Of a DNA stretch of 64,000 nucleotides, positions 45,210 through 57,877 are shown piece by piece. Source of the stretch: Tillus elongatus (taxonomy: Eukaryota > Arthropoda > Insecta > Coleoptera > Cleridae); NCBI GenBank assembly GCA_964006375.1, contig OZ023265.1:161150118-161214117 (forward strand), written 5' to 3'. The first letter of the stretch is position 1. Each line of letters starts with the position of its first letter. A program made the translations under genes and the position numbers. The notes under the pieces are model-generated. The model did not search any database, was not told the DNA's origin, and saw only the letters and a program-made list of their open reading frames with translations.

Positions 45210-46163
45210 TGAGTTAGTGAAATTTAAAACATTTAATGAAAATTTGCTACCAAAACGCACTTACTGCGTATCGATTTTTTTCTTGCAAACATATTTCGAT
45301 AAAAAATGCCATAAAATAAGAGTGCTTGAAAAAAAAATTGTAGGGATCACCAACGATTTATGGGCCAGCCTGTGATTGTCAAAATAATTTTATAAGATGT
45401 TTCTCGTCTCTTGTATAATAATAATTATATTGAGCTTTACCGTAGAAATACGTCACCCTGTATATATGTAAACAAATAAAAACTGAACGTAAACCCGGAT
45501 ATGGATTCTAGGGGGCCTAGTTTGCGCTCATTTGAAGAAACCTTTTTAAAATTCTAAAGTCGCGGTCTCCTTGACGAATTTTTTGTACAAAAATTAGCTA
45601 AAAATTATGGACGGTTAAACCATAAACTTAACTAAAACTACCGCCAAAGCATCAGAGAGAAAATAACTAATCTGTTGCATATCAGCCCTTTTTCTAAAAC
45701 TTCGATCCTTTATATCTGTTGACAAAACATAATAAACACTGTTTAGTCCGCCCACTAACATTAATAAAATCATAAAGGAATAATTTGCGCTTGTATATTA
45801 AAATTCCCAAATAACACAAATAATTTGTCAACTGAAATTGAAAACAGATAAACGATCTAATAATATACGATAAATATATAAATATATGTTTCAAATTTGA
45901 ATAGCTCAATTTTTTGTAAACCTAGAAAGTTGAATTTTGGTACATAGTTAGGCCTTTCCCAAAGCAACATGTCCACTAAATTTCATCGAAATAGCTTTCT
46001 AATTTTCGGAGAAAAATTTTTTTTTCGAAAGAAACTCAAAATTTTCCCGGAAAACTTTGTCCGATTTTCCTGGCTAACGAACTCATCCAAGCTATTAATA
46101 AAAGAAAGGCACTTGCCGCGTTTCATCATAATCGGTTAATAATTTTTTGAGTTATCGGTTGGA

Positions 46164-46322
<159 letters not shown>

Positions 46323-46453
46323 ATATGAAAATCGAAACTGACTCCGGATATGGGTTCTAGGGGCCCAAATTCGCGCTCATTTGAAAAATGTTTGCAAAGT
46401 CTCACCATCGATACCTCTCAAATAGTGAGTTTTTAAAAATAAAAATTCCCTAA

Positions 46454-46915
46454 TAGTCGCTTCTCTATCAGCCTCTTTGTATCTTTCATCTTTTACTTTT
46501 TTTCTAACATTTATCATTTATCGTAATGTCAATGTCATAAGTTGTTTGTTTTTGTCTTAGACTATGAAGAATGCAGGACAGATCATATAGTGATGACCTT
46601 GAAAACTGGATGCTTGACTAAAAACAAAGCTCACCATTGTCTTTTAACACTAACGTTAACACTTTTTATGAACTATGAACACTAAACTGACGTCAAATGA
46701 CTTAAATAGGCACTAAAATAAAAATTTACTCCAGTTAACCTGTACGCTATCGTTCAACTCGAACTCGACTACAAACAATGAAGCATCCATGGTTGAGTGA
46801 CGTCATCAAATCATCCGCTAATGCTTCATACGTAGCGCATCGCAGACTCCGTCCTGTCATGGGTTGTTGTAAATCTTTGCGCTTTGGTGGTGTGTTGTTA
46901 CCGTACATACAGAAA
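46454..46915. other. Unassigned sequence
   Basis: No recognisable gene or repeat. Confidence 0.4.
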
Positions 46916-46920
46916 ATATG

Positions 46921-46997
46921 AAAGGAGAACACTGGGATCGAACCCAGTATCCTTCGGCTCAGCCGCACACGTTCTTCCACTGAACCACCGAGGCTCT
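46921..46997 (-). repeat. tRNA-derived SINE head
   Basis: On the minus strand 'GCCTCGGTGGTTCAGTGG' contains a good A box and 'GGTTCGATCCC' a good B box. The D stem (GTTC/GAAC) and T stem (CTGGG/CCCAG) pair, but acceptor and anticodon stems do not. A related head starts at 56466. Confidence 0.55.
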
Positions 46998-47394
46998 TAT
47001 TGGTCCATTTAAAATAATATTACGATATTATTTAAAATAAAGCAATAGGGATATGTTTCGCTGCGATTTTGCAATTCGCGAGTGTATGAACCTAGCCTCA
47101 TTACACGTTACATTTCAATGCCATAGTCATAGTGCATAATTCATTCATCCATAGAGAAATGAAAGTGTTCTCCACAAGACTCTATGGACGACGTATTTAT
47201 TTCTGGGGAATTCTAGGGGAGAATATGATAAACAATTTTTGCTTGATCTAGGGACGTGTAGGGATTTCTCATATTAGTTTGTTGGCTATTCACTATTCCC
47301 GAGTCAGTAAGCCAAGCAACATCGCTACAGAAGGTTCGGTCGGCTTGTGTGAATTTTTTAGGGAGAGTTGTTTGGTGTGCTCGTCGTTTTGCAA
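46998..47394. other. Unassigned sequence before the mariner copy
   Basis: It may include the mariner 5' leader from about 47330, but no terminal repeat is clear. Confidence 0.35.
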
Positions 47395-48480
47395 TGGTTG
47401 CTTCTTGTGGGCAGCGCGCGGCCCTCATTTTGCTTCTTGCTCGGAAAAACTGGCACAGAGACTCTTGAAATGCTAAAAACGGCCTGCAAGGATGATGCTA
47501 TTGTGAAAACTTGAGTGTTTGAATGGTTTTTCAATTTCAAAAAAAGTTAAATGTCAATTGATGACAATTCTCACCCTGGTCGTCCTTTCACTGCTCGAAC
47601 CGATGAGAATGTTGAAAAGATTCGCGAAGTAATCCTGGAAGATGGTAGAAGGTTATCGATCTCTGTAGGAGGCTGGATTTGTTGGGCGAAATATAGACAT
47701 TAGGCGTGAGCCACAATAGACCTTATGGTCGCGGTGGAGGGACCGATATGGACCATTCACAATCTAACCATCTAACCTAATCCTGGAAGATCGACGACGG
47801 ACTATTAACGAAGTTGCGGAGCTGCCTGAAGTGAGTTCGGTATGGAAAAGGATGCTGCCAAGTTCGTGCCCCAGCTGCTACCTGCTGAAAAAAAGCAAGG
47901 TCGCGTGGAAACATGTTGTGCTTTGAAAGAAGAGTCTGGAAATGATCCAAACTTTTTGCAATGTGATCACAGGTGATGAAACATGATGCTACGATTACGG
48001 CCCTGAAACGAACCAACAATTAAGCCAGTGGAAGACTCCAAGTCCGCCTCGTCCCAAAAAAGCTCGTCAACTGAAATCAAAAGAAGTCTGAATTGTTATT
48101 TCGATGTGAGAGGAGTTGCTCATTCAGAGTTTGTTCCACATGGTCATACAATTAACCAGGTTCTCTACCTGGAATTTTTGAAGAGATTGCGCAACAGTTT
48201 GCGGCGGTAGAGGCCTGATTTGTGGCAGTCAGTTGACGGTTTTCTTCACCGCAATAACGCGCCTATTTACACAGCCCTCTGTAGTCAATTTTTGACAAAA
48301 AATTGCATGACCCCCCTTGCATCATCCATCCTATTCACCCGACCTTGTCCCCAGCGACATTTTTTCATTTTCCTGAATTAAAGGAGACATGAAAGGAAAG
48401 CCTTTTGCCGTCCTTGTTAAGATAAAGGAAAAACGACGGAGGCGCTGCCCGGATCACACAGGACGAATTTCAAAATGTCC
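47395..48480 (+). pseudogene. mariner transposase pseudogene, interrupted by a retroelement tail
   Basis: The start is near ATG 47395 ('GQRAALILLLARKNW'). 'SIDDNSHPGRPFTARTDENV' follows and leads to 'EKIREVILED'. The retroelement insert is at 47643-47777. Across one copy of the target duplication the reading continues R-R-R-T-I. Later blocks are 'AAKFVPQLLP', 'VITGDE'-type residues (47965-47985), 'PSPPRPKKAR', 'VAHSEFVPHGHTINQVLYLE' and 'LHRNNAP' near 48255 (second D replaced by N). The third motif region is degenerate and a TA-core fragment follows at 48478. Confidence 0.85.
47643..47777 (+). mobile_element. 135-bp retroelement tail insertion (copy E5)
   Basis: The insert is flanked by TAATCCTGGAAGA (47630-47642 and 47778-47790). 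Its sequence matches the last 130 bp of E1 and E2, including 'GTGAGCCACAATAGACC' and 'GGTCGCGGTGGAGGGAC', and ends in a short AATCTAACC-type tail. It is an extreme 5' truncation of the LOA/R1-like family. Confidence 0.9.
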
Positions 48481-48521
48481 GGGACGCAGTAAATGCGTTA
48501 TGGTAGTGAATTTTAATAAGA
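48478..48521 (+). mobile_element. 5' tip of a TA-core repeat
   Basis: GGGACGCAGTAAATGCGTTA and about 20 further bases match the family 5' end. Nothing else of the element follows. Confidence 0.55.
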
Positions 48522-49189
48522 AGAATATATTATTGATTTAGCCTAATATTGAAAGTTATAAATATCTACATTTAACTTAATTCAGGGAATTAGGAACAGT
48601 AAAAAATTTGGTAAAAGGGGCAAAAAAACATGATCTCTAACATAAATACTTATAGTCAGTTGTATACAAAAGTAAAAAAATACAATAAAAAACAGGAAAT
48701 ATGCTTAACAAAAATACACTAGAATGCTGAACATAGAAAAAGAATACATTAAACATTAAAATGCATATTCAGTATCATTTTTAACTACAAGGGTATAGAA
48801 ATGTTTATTAATTTAAAGTGCAGGGCCTAATTTAATATATTTTTTAATTCACATACACTGCTTACCCTACATATCTAATTAGAAAACTTATATAAAACGT
48901 ATTTTATAAATATACGAAGTGTTCCTTTATAATATACAACTGAGCTTGCTCTACTGAACCGTTTTTTTTTCCTTTCAGTAACTGTTTATGAAGAATTCAA
49001 CGGTTTTATTACAATTCATATATGTTGCGATCACAAATCTAGCAAATACAACGTTCTTATAACAAAAATCTTACAGACAAGAAAATTGCAAGCAGGTTTG
49101 GTAAAAAAAAAATCGCTTATATTCAAAAACTTGACTGTTGATTAATACATTGATTTTTATATATCTTTTCAGGTACGCTGTATTCTGTA
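48522..49189. other. Unassigned AT-rich sequence
   Basis: No recognisable gene or repeat; long poly-A and poly-T runs only. Confidence 0.5.
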
Positions 49190-49255
49190 TTAGCGAATTT
49201 TTATTTTTAAAAAATCCTTTATAGAGAGGTATCGAAGGTGAGATTTTTAAAAAAA

Positions 49256-49317
<62 letters not shown>
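49190..49317 (-). mobile_element. 3' fragment of a TA-core repeat with array
   Basis: 'TTAGCGAATTTTTATTTTT' and 'ATAGAGAGGTATCGA' are the family's 3' block in reverse, followed by (TA)n at 49261-49317. The usual block between hairpin and array is shortened and nothing of the 5' half follows. Confidence 0.65.
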
Positions 49318-49319
<2 letters not shown>

Positions 49320-50574
49320 AGCTGACTCACGGCCGATGGTAAGTTAGACGATTTCGAGGAACGGGACTCAGGATTATTTTGAAAATTTGGTTTCTTGGGT
49401 AATTAGTTATGTTCTATCTATCTAAAATATTTTCAGCGTTGCCGTTTATAACAAAAAGTAGCAACTTTGATATTTTTAATGCGACACCCTATATATTATT
49501 GCATTTTCGCTTCACTATTGCTTTCCGATTATTTTTGTATGGCACTTCCCAATACCTGTGTTCAGAGAACTATGGCAAGGGCAGAAGGGCAGTAGAAGAA
49601 GCATACGAAACATAGTTAGTAAGATCAATAAAATCACAAGTAAATTAATATTAAGAAATCAATCTAAACTAAGTAGGTCAATATTGTTGAATAACATTGG
49701 CATTGATACTACTGCATTTGTTTTGTCAACAAATAAACAAACGCAAAATAGCGAACGTACAAGATATCGCAATTTGCTGAAGCCAGCATTTATGAAGGTT
49801 AGAACCTAGATAGAATTACTATAAATATTGTTCATTGATATACTACAAACCACTGTTATTAATTAATAGTCAAAGATGATAATACTTGAGTAAGTTCTAT
49901 TATCCCATTTTTTATATATCATATTGTTAATATTATTATGTTTATTAAGTTTTGTGCTTTAATATCGTTACCAATATACCGTTAGCTATGTCATAACATA
50001 TGTGCTTCGTTCCTACATCTTTTATTCTGATAATTCACCCTCCGCTTCCATAAACAACCTGTCTCCAGCGGTTTTCGATAAATTAATTGTTTTCCTTATT
50101 TTTGGTGCAAAACATAGATTCAATTAAATGTTTATTACTGCGGTATTTGAATTCTTAGGAGATCTGAAATTTTGAATGTAGTTTACTAATGTTCTGTGTA
50201 TTATTGAGGTCTAAGGGAATTTATTCTCCATTATACAGGCTCGTTCAAAATTTGTTATTTTACCAATATATACAATAATGGTGAAACGTTTTTTAAATAG
50301 AACACCCTGTATATTATTGAATATCCTGACAATTAAAGTTTCTTTCACATGATATATCATGCTACTATACCTAAATAAGGTTTCCGAAATAAAAGCAGAT
50401 TTCTATAAATATCGGATTATATTGTCGTATTTTGTATGTACTATATTATGAAATGTCATGGAGCATGTCATTATGAAAATTAATTTGACAATTAGTGCAT
50501 TAATAATAAACCGTTTGCGCGTTCATTAACGAAATTTCGTTGCAAAGGAATCAAAACGGCTGGAAATAACCATT
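49318..50574. other. Unassigned AT-rich sequence
   Basis: Short phrases such as 'GACACCCTATATATTATTGC' (49485) and 'ACACCCTGTATATTATTG' (50302) look like transposon ends, but no complete element or gene is visible. Confidence 0.4.
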
Positions 50575-50690
50575 CAAAGGAAATTTTGATGAAACTGTTT
50601 ATTCTTCATGGTAAATGTGATCAAATTATAGCAAGAACATGCAGAAGGTTCGATGAAATGTATCCCGATTTACAACCAATGAAACTTTAA
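50575..50690 (+). pseudogene. N-terminal scrap of a Tc1/mariner-type transposase
   Basis: The plus strand codes 'ILMKLFILHGKCDQIIARTC' then 'RRFDEMYPDLQPMK', which matches the helix-turn-helix start seen at 27400-27470 in form ('NLFNEKHPDLPPV'). It stops at TAA 50688. Confidence 0.5.
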
Positions 50691-50935
50691 TACTAACACT
50701 AATAACACAGCAACTTCATTTTCATAGCTTTATCATTATTAGCAGATATTTCAGTTGGCGGTGTCGACTAAGCACCTAATAAAAAATGATTATTGTATAC
50801 TTTAAAGTAATTAGTCTTTAAATTTAAGGCTGGTATTAGCAAACGTCTAATTTGATATTATGACAAATGAAAATGACATTACAATACAACTAATGATGCG
50901 TTTACATCTGACACTTTTATATTATATTTATGTCA

Positions 50936-52350
<1,415 letters not shown>

Positions 52351-52351
52351 A

Positions 52352-55300
52352 TTTCAACAACACACCACGAGGGCTTACAGCCTAAATACTATCGTACTGT
52401 GGGTGTTGACAAGGAGGAAAGAGGCAACTTGTTAATTTTGGACTTGGAAGGTTTGGAGGTTCGGGGGAGAAGGAAAAACATGTGCCGGTAAGGAATTCCA
52501 CAACTTGGGAAGTCCTCTGGACAAAAGAGGGGGCATAACAAGATGTTCTGTGTCTGGTGACCTGGACAGTAAACGGGTGCATTCGCTCTGTTCCCCTGGT
52601 AGATCTGTTGGGGGCAGCAGGTGAAGGAACTATGGAAGAAAGCTCCTCTCAGCAGTGCCCGTGTAGATATCTATAAAAGAGAGAGCTCACCAACGGCACG
52701 TCGTTGGGCAAGAGATGGCAGCCTTTGGGTGAGGGTACGGTCACCGATGAGACGTATAGCTCTCTTCTGAATGGAGTCCAGGATAGCGAGTGTAGAAGCG
52801 GCAGCAGCACCCCCGATGTGGGAGCAGTTTTCGAGGTTTGGTCTTATTTGTGAGGTATATAAGGTATAGAGATTAGCTGGTAAAAAGTATTTGCGAGCCC
52901 GGAAGAGGAAACCTAATTTCTTAGCGGCCGCTTCTGCAGTTGATGTGACATGTTTGTGCCAATTGAGATTTCGATCCACAGAAATGCCAACAAGTGAAAA
53001 GGACTCATTACTTTGAATAACTTGGTTGTTCACTGTGATGGGTCTAGGGCTGGTGTATCTCTTATGAAAAAGAAAGCAAGACTGATTTGATGGGGTTGAA
53101 TTGTACAAGATTTCTACTTCCCCAGTCTAATATTTTTGGAGATCCACGGAGACAGATCCCTCCATGAGTCTGCGATCCTCATCTAACTGGGTTAAAGAGA
53201 CAGGCTTAGAATATTGTATATTTGAGTGGAGGGTGCTGTCGTCCGCGTAACTGTGAACTGGGTTGGATGTGCTAGAGAGGAGGTCATTGATGTGGAGAAG
53301 AAACAAAGTAGGGGCTTAAGCTGAACCTTGAGGGACTCCTGCATTAATTGGATACAGTTTAGAGGAATGGCCATTCACGACAACAGAAATGCTCCGGTTG
53401 GAGAGGAAATTTGCTGTCCAGGTACAGAGTTTTGGTGGTAGGCTATAGGCCGGAAGTTTATTAAGCAGTGCTACGTGCCAGACCTGGTCGAATGCTTTGG
53501 ATATGTCTATAGCGACAATCTGGGATTCACCGTGTAGTTCCATAGACTTGTTCCAAGAATGGCTGACAAAGGAAAGGAGGTTGGCAGTTGATCTGCGCTG
53601 ACGGAATCCATACTGTCTGTCGTGGATTAGACTGTTTTTCAAGAAATTTTAGTAATTCGGTGTTTATATACTTTTCCATCACTTTAGAGGCGACTGAACG
53701 GAGATATATATGCCTGTAGTTGCTAGGAAGCGCTTTGGATCCTTTCTTGGGGACGGGTTGTACTCGAGCAGTTTTTCAGTTACTAGGGAATATGCCTCTA
53801 TTGTAAGATGTCTGTAACAGACAAGTCAGGACAGGAGCAAGTTCTGGTGCGCATTTTTTGAGAACAATTGCTGGGATCTCGTCAAGGCCATAGGCTTTCC
53901 TGGTATTAAGAGACGAGAGCATCTTTCGTACCTTTTTAGTTTTAAAAATGATATCCGTCATTTTATGCGCGACATTGGGGACTGTTGGTGGTTGAACATT
54001 TGAAGGTGGGTTGAGAGTAGAACTGCTGGCGAACAACGAGGCAAAAAGTCCAGCCTTGCCCAGGGCGGTAGAAACAATTTCATCCCCTGAAACAAGAGGT
54101 GTGAACGTGTTCTTGCAGAAATTATTACCAATAGATTTATCAAGAGTCCAGAAGGGTTTGCTGCCGCTGGAGCTTAAGAGGACTTTGTTTTTGATGTGGT
54201 TATTAAACGAGTTTTTTTACCTCAGAAAGAATGAGGACATAGTGGTTTCTTGCGTCGTTAAATGCTTGACGGTTTTCTTCACTGGGATTGTGTAGAAGCG
54301 TTTTGTGAGCTTTGACCTTTTCAATTCTGGCCTTGTCACAGGATTTAGAGAACCAGGGCTTTTGAGTGGCTGCAGAGGTTTTCTGTGTACGTGGAATAAA
54401 TAATTCCATGCCAGCTTGGATAATTTCGGTGACGTTATGTGAGATATCAGAGGGGTCAGGATGAGAGAAGCAGACACACGCCCACGGAAATGAGGAAAAG
54501 TAATCTCGCATTTCCTCCCAATTCGCGGAGTTGTAGTGCCAAACGATACGTGGGTTTGATGACTGTGTGACCTCGGGTTGCATTGCGCAGGAAGCAGTGA
54601 CAATGCCGTGGTCTGAGCGACCAAGGGGGCGGTGACTGATATCTTATAGCAGTCAGGATTTGTAGTAAGAAGGAGATCCAAGGGATTTGAGCTGTGTGAT
54701 GGGATGCGAGGAAAGTAAGTAGGTTGCTGAACCATATTGGCTAAAGAATTGCTGACTGCAAAGGCCTCCGCTGCTCTTTCTTGTGGGTCGGTTTTTGAAA
54801 ATCCTAGCCATTCCTTATTATGGACATTGAAGTCACCAAGAATAGTGACCTCGGAGGAAGGATATTCAGAAATCAGATGGTCGGTTTTTTCAGAAAGGTA
54901 GTCAAAGAGCTGGACAAAGTTGTTGTCAGAAGGTGACCGGTAAATGCAACAGATGAATTTAGTTGCAGCCCTGAGAGAGAGTTTTATCCATAGTATGTTT
55001 TTTCTTCCAGCTTCTAAATTGGGGAGTCTGGTGCAGGGTAGATTGCTACGGACGTATGCGCACACGCCTCCATGCAATCTAAAGGAAGTAAGGAGCTCAT
55101 ACCCCGAGAAATTCAGGTGATTAGTGGCTGTTTTGGCACTGATTTGGGTTTCGGTTAGGAAGAGGAGTTGGGGCCTGTTATCCTGGAGGAAATGGTGACG
55201 GAGTTCAGGTTAGAATTTAGGCCACATATATTCGAGAAGGATATGTTATATCTTGATGCTGACGCCCCCTGTACACCCCTCTCCCGGAGATCCGAATGGG

Positions 55301-55450
55301 GGGGTATTTTACCTCGGGAATCTTTTGTACAAGGAGGAGCCATCATCATTTTTGCTTATAAGGAAACCGACTCATACATCAGAACCGGAAACGTCCGTTG
55401 GGACTTCACCGGCCCCTTGATGTAAGGGGTGGTACCTCCTCGGGCGTGAA
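52352..55450 (-). mobile_element. J2 retroelement copy J2d, nearly complete
   Basis: In reverse orientation the order is as follows. The 5' tip with CACGCCCGAGGAGGTACCAC is at about 55426-55445. The endonuclease begins 'NISFSNICGLNSNLNSV' (55230) with 'LLFLTETQIS', then 'CCIYRSPSDNNFVQLFDYL' and 'VTILGDFNVHNKEWLG' (54800-54960). The linker has 'LNTRKAYGLDEIPAIVLK' (53890). The reverse transcriptase has 'QYGFRQRRSTANLLSFV', 'AIDISKAFDQVWHVALL' and 'GVPQGSA', with YADD near 53250. The C-terminus and tail are at 52352. Several frameshifts are present. It is the best template for the family. Confidence 0.9.
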
Positions 55451-56143
55451 TGGATAGATTAAGATAAGGCAGAATTTGTATCTCTCACACAGCTCGACTT
55501 GCGATCATTTGAAATGAACGATGTACCTACGATTTTCTGCGGCGGTGAATTTCAAAATGTACGTATCTGGGAGCCATATTAAAAATAAGACCACAGTTTG
55601 AATCGTGGGATCGGATGACATAAGAATACTAATCTCGGAAATAACAATGGAAAAATGAAGATTTTCCTATGTCGTGCATATCTATGTGAATTTTTATGAT
55701 TCTATGATTATTTGAATTTGACATGCATGGAGTACACGATTCCATAGAGAATTGCTACCACATTTAGGGGGGTGAAGTGGGAGATTTTATATTCACGCGA
55801 AAATATGTCTCGCTCAAAAATCGACAAGTCCGAGCGGTTTCGAAAGAGGTAACTTTAAATACTCGAAAACCCGCTTGTATAGTTTTCGATGGTCCAACCT
55901 GTATATGGAAAACTTCGAGCAAATGTTGGGGAATCTGAGGCAGTGTATAAATTAGAAAACACATCGTTGTAAACATATTTACATTTTAGAAAACCATCGA
56001 TTAACAAGAATAGATAAAATACTAAAATAATTGTTTATTGGAAAGATGATGTAATATTCAATAACAAACCTATAAACTGTACACATATATTAATATATTC
56101 TAGCTATATGACCAAGTGAAGATTAGAACCTGCGACGAGCACT
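55451..56143. other. Unassigned sequence
   Basis: No gene or repeat recognised. Confidence 0.45.
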
Positions 56144-56356
56144 GATAAGTACACTTGGAGAACCCCAATCACCACAACACATCTTTTTAAAGACCTGACG
56201 ATTGTTTCACTAACAAAGTTCGCGCATCAGAGGTGAAAAATAAGTTCATTCATTACATTTTTCATCATCCGATTACGCTTACTTGATTACTGAAACGATT
56301 ATCAGGCCTTTAAAAAGATGTGCTGTGGTGACTAGAGTTCTCCAAGTGTACTTATC
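56144..56356. mobile_element. Fold-back element, 213 bp
   Basis: GATAAGTACACTTGGAGAAC at 56144 and its complement ending at 56356 start two arms of about 70 bp that also share 'ACATCTTTTTAAAG' and 'ATTGTTTCA'-type blocks. The loop is about 73 bp and non-coding. It resembles a MITE; flanking duplications are not clear. Confidence 0.75.
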
Positions 56357-56465
56357 CAGCCAGATAACTGGCTGCATTCATTCGGTTTGGCGAAGATAAA
56401 GCTATTGTAGCATTTAACAATTGAATAGTCGCCATACAAATCAATGTGACAACCTTTTAGTTAGC

Positions 56466-56545
56466 AGCCTCCGTGGCCCAGTGGTAAGAGCGTAACTTTA
56501 TTAAAGTTCACTGTACGTACAAGGGGGTCCAAGTTGAATACCCCC
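56466..56545 (+). repeat. tRNA-derived SINE head
   Basis: GCCTCCGTGGCCCAGTGG gives an A box like the head at 46997. A T-arm-like hairpin (GGGGGTCCAAGTTGAATACC then CCC) follows about 45 bp later. It is not a functional tRNA. Confidence 0.45.
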
Positions 56546-56737
56546 TTTAGTGTTCAATAAAAAGAAATTTGGAAGAAAAGTTGCAACGTACTAATGTTAT
56601 CTACAAACTAAAATTATTAGCAAATTTTCATTAAGAAAAATTCGCTAATAGAGAGGACACGATGAACGGCTTTTGAAAAAATTTCTTCAGATGAGCGCGA
56701 ATTTGGGTCCCTAGAACCCAAAACCAAGGCCCGTTAA

Positions 56738-56740
<3 letters not shown>

Positions 56741-56826
<86 letters not shown>
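56741..56826. repeat. (TA)n microsatellite
   Basis: About 43 TA units, core of copy j. Confidence 0.95.
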
Positions 56827-56828
<2 letters not shown>

Positions 56829-56911
56829 GTGTATGTCTATGTATCCGAGCGATAACTCAAAAATTACTAAACTGATTTCAATCAAACTTGGCAAAAATCT
56901 TGTTTTTTTTC

Positions 56912-57598
56912 CTCCCTCAGCGCGTCCCGTGGTATGTCCGGCGTCTCCTCCCGCCATGCCTCGCGTTCGCGGATTTCCACTGTAACGTTGTTTTCCCTGC
57001 AGATTCGCGGGCACGCGAAGTCTGACCTCATTTAAAGCATGGACTCCTTCACGATCTCCTGAAATTTGCAGTGGGCCCCTGAAGCAGGGTTGATCTCCAG
57101 TCTACCGTTGCAGGCTAGTCTGTATAGTCCTAGCCTGGCCTCCCCCATAATAACTAAGTGTAGGGGGCAGATCCAACCACACCTCCAGGGCGGCTGTTGG
57201 CGTTGAAGACATAGCCCCTGTGATGCCCAGGAAAAGCCATCCTCTGGATCTTGCCTAGTTTTTGTTTGGCACTGGATTGTGTCACCTTAGGCCACCAGAC
57301 CAGTGCCGCGTATGTTAACGATGGTCTGATCACCCTTGTGTACAGCCAGTGGGCCATACTAGGTCTTAGTCCCCGCGTTTTTCCATATAGCCGCCTAGTG
57401 ACGGCTAGGGTCATGACTGCCTTACGCAGTATTTTTTCAACGTGACCATTCCAGGTGAGCTTAGAGTCCAATACGACCTCAAGATATTTTACCTCCCTGA
57501 CCATTTGAATGTTCCTACCGTATAGAGTGAGGGTTCTGTGGCCATCCCACTTCCTCCTCCCCGTAAACGGTATGACGGTTGCTTTCTCGGGGGTACAT
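56912..57598 (-). mobile_element. LOA/R1-like retroelement fragment E4
   Basis: The minus strand codes 'VREVKYLEVVLDSKLTWNGH', 'EKILRKAVMTLAVTRRLYGK', 'TYAALVWWPKVTQSSAKQKL' and 'GKIQRMA', the same reverse transcriptase thumb region as E2 and E3, and extends to about 56912 with '[13 protein letters not shown]'-like 3' sequence. Both ends are truncated. Confidence 0.85.
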
Positions 57599-57877
57599 TC
57601 CCTTTGTTAATAATTAATTTTTTTCTAGAAAACTTTTGTGACTAATGAAATTTGTAACACAATTTTTTGAAGAGACTTGCAGTACTTACATATATCTCTA
57701 GGAAATTATAATTTTCTAGTTCCATAGAAAATAGAAACTTATTCAAATAATCGCTAACTGTGCCCTCTAAAACCGATCTCTCAGGTTCATCTAAATTTAA
57801 TGATGTACAATTCTTATGAAAATTCACTACTATAATATACTTGCCTGGTCCCGAATATTTTTTTGTAAGAAAATAAA

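Larger units (their letters stand above)
56612..57862 (-). mobile_element. TA-core repeat copy j, split by retroelement E4
   Basis: The 3' hairpin TTAGCAAATTTTC with its complement is at about 56619-56650, the array at 56741-56826, and the left-half block to about 56910. It resumes after E4 at 57600 and ends with the degenerate 5' motif near 57862. Confidence 0.68.

Noticed and set aside
46921..46997. Functional tRNA gene on the minus strand
   Set aside because: A and B boxes are good, but acceptor and anticodon stems do not pair.
55168..55425. Plus-strand open frame opposite the J2d endonuclease
   Set aside because: It is antisense to the recognisable endonuclease on the minus strand and has no signature of its own.
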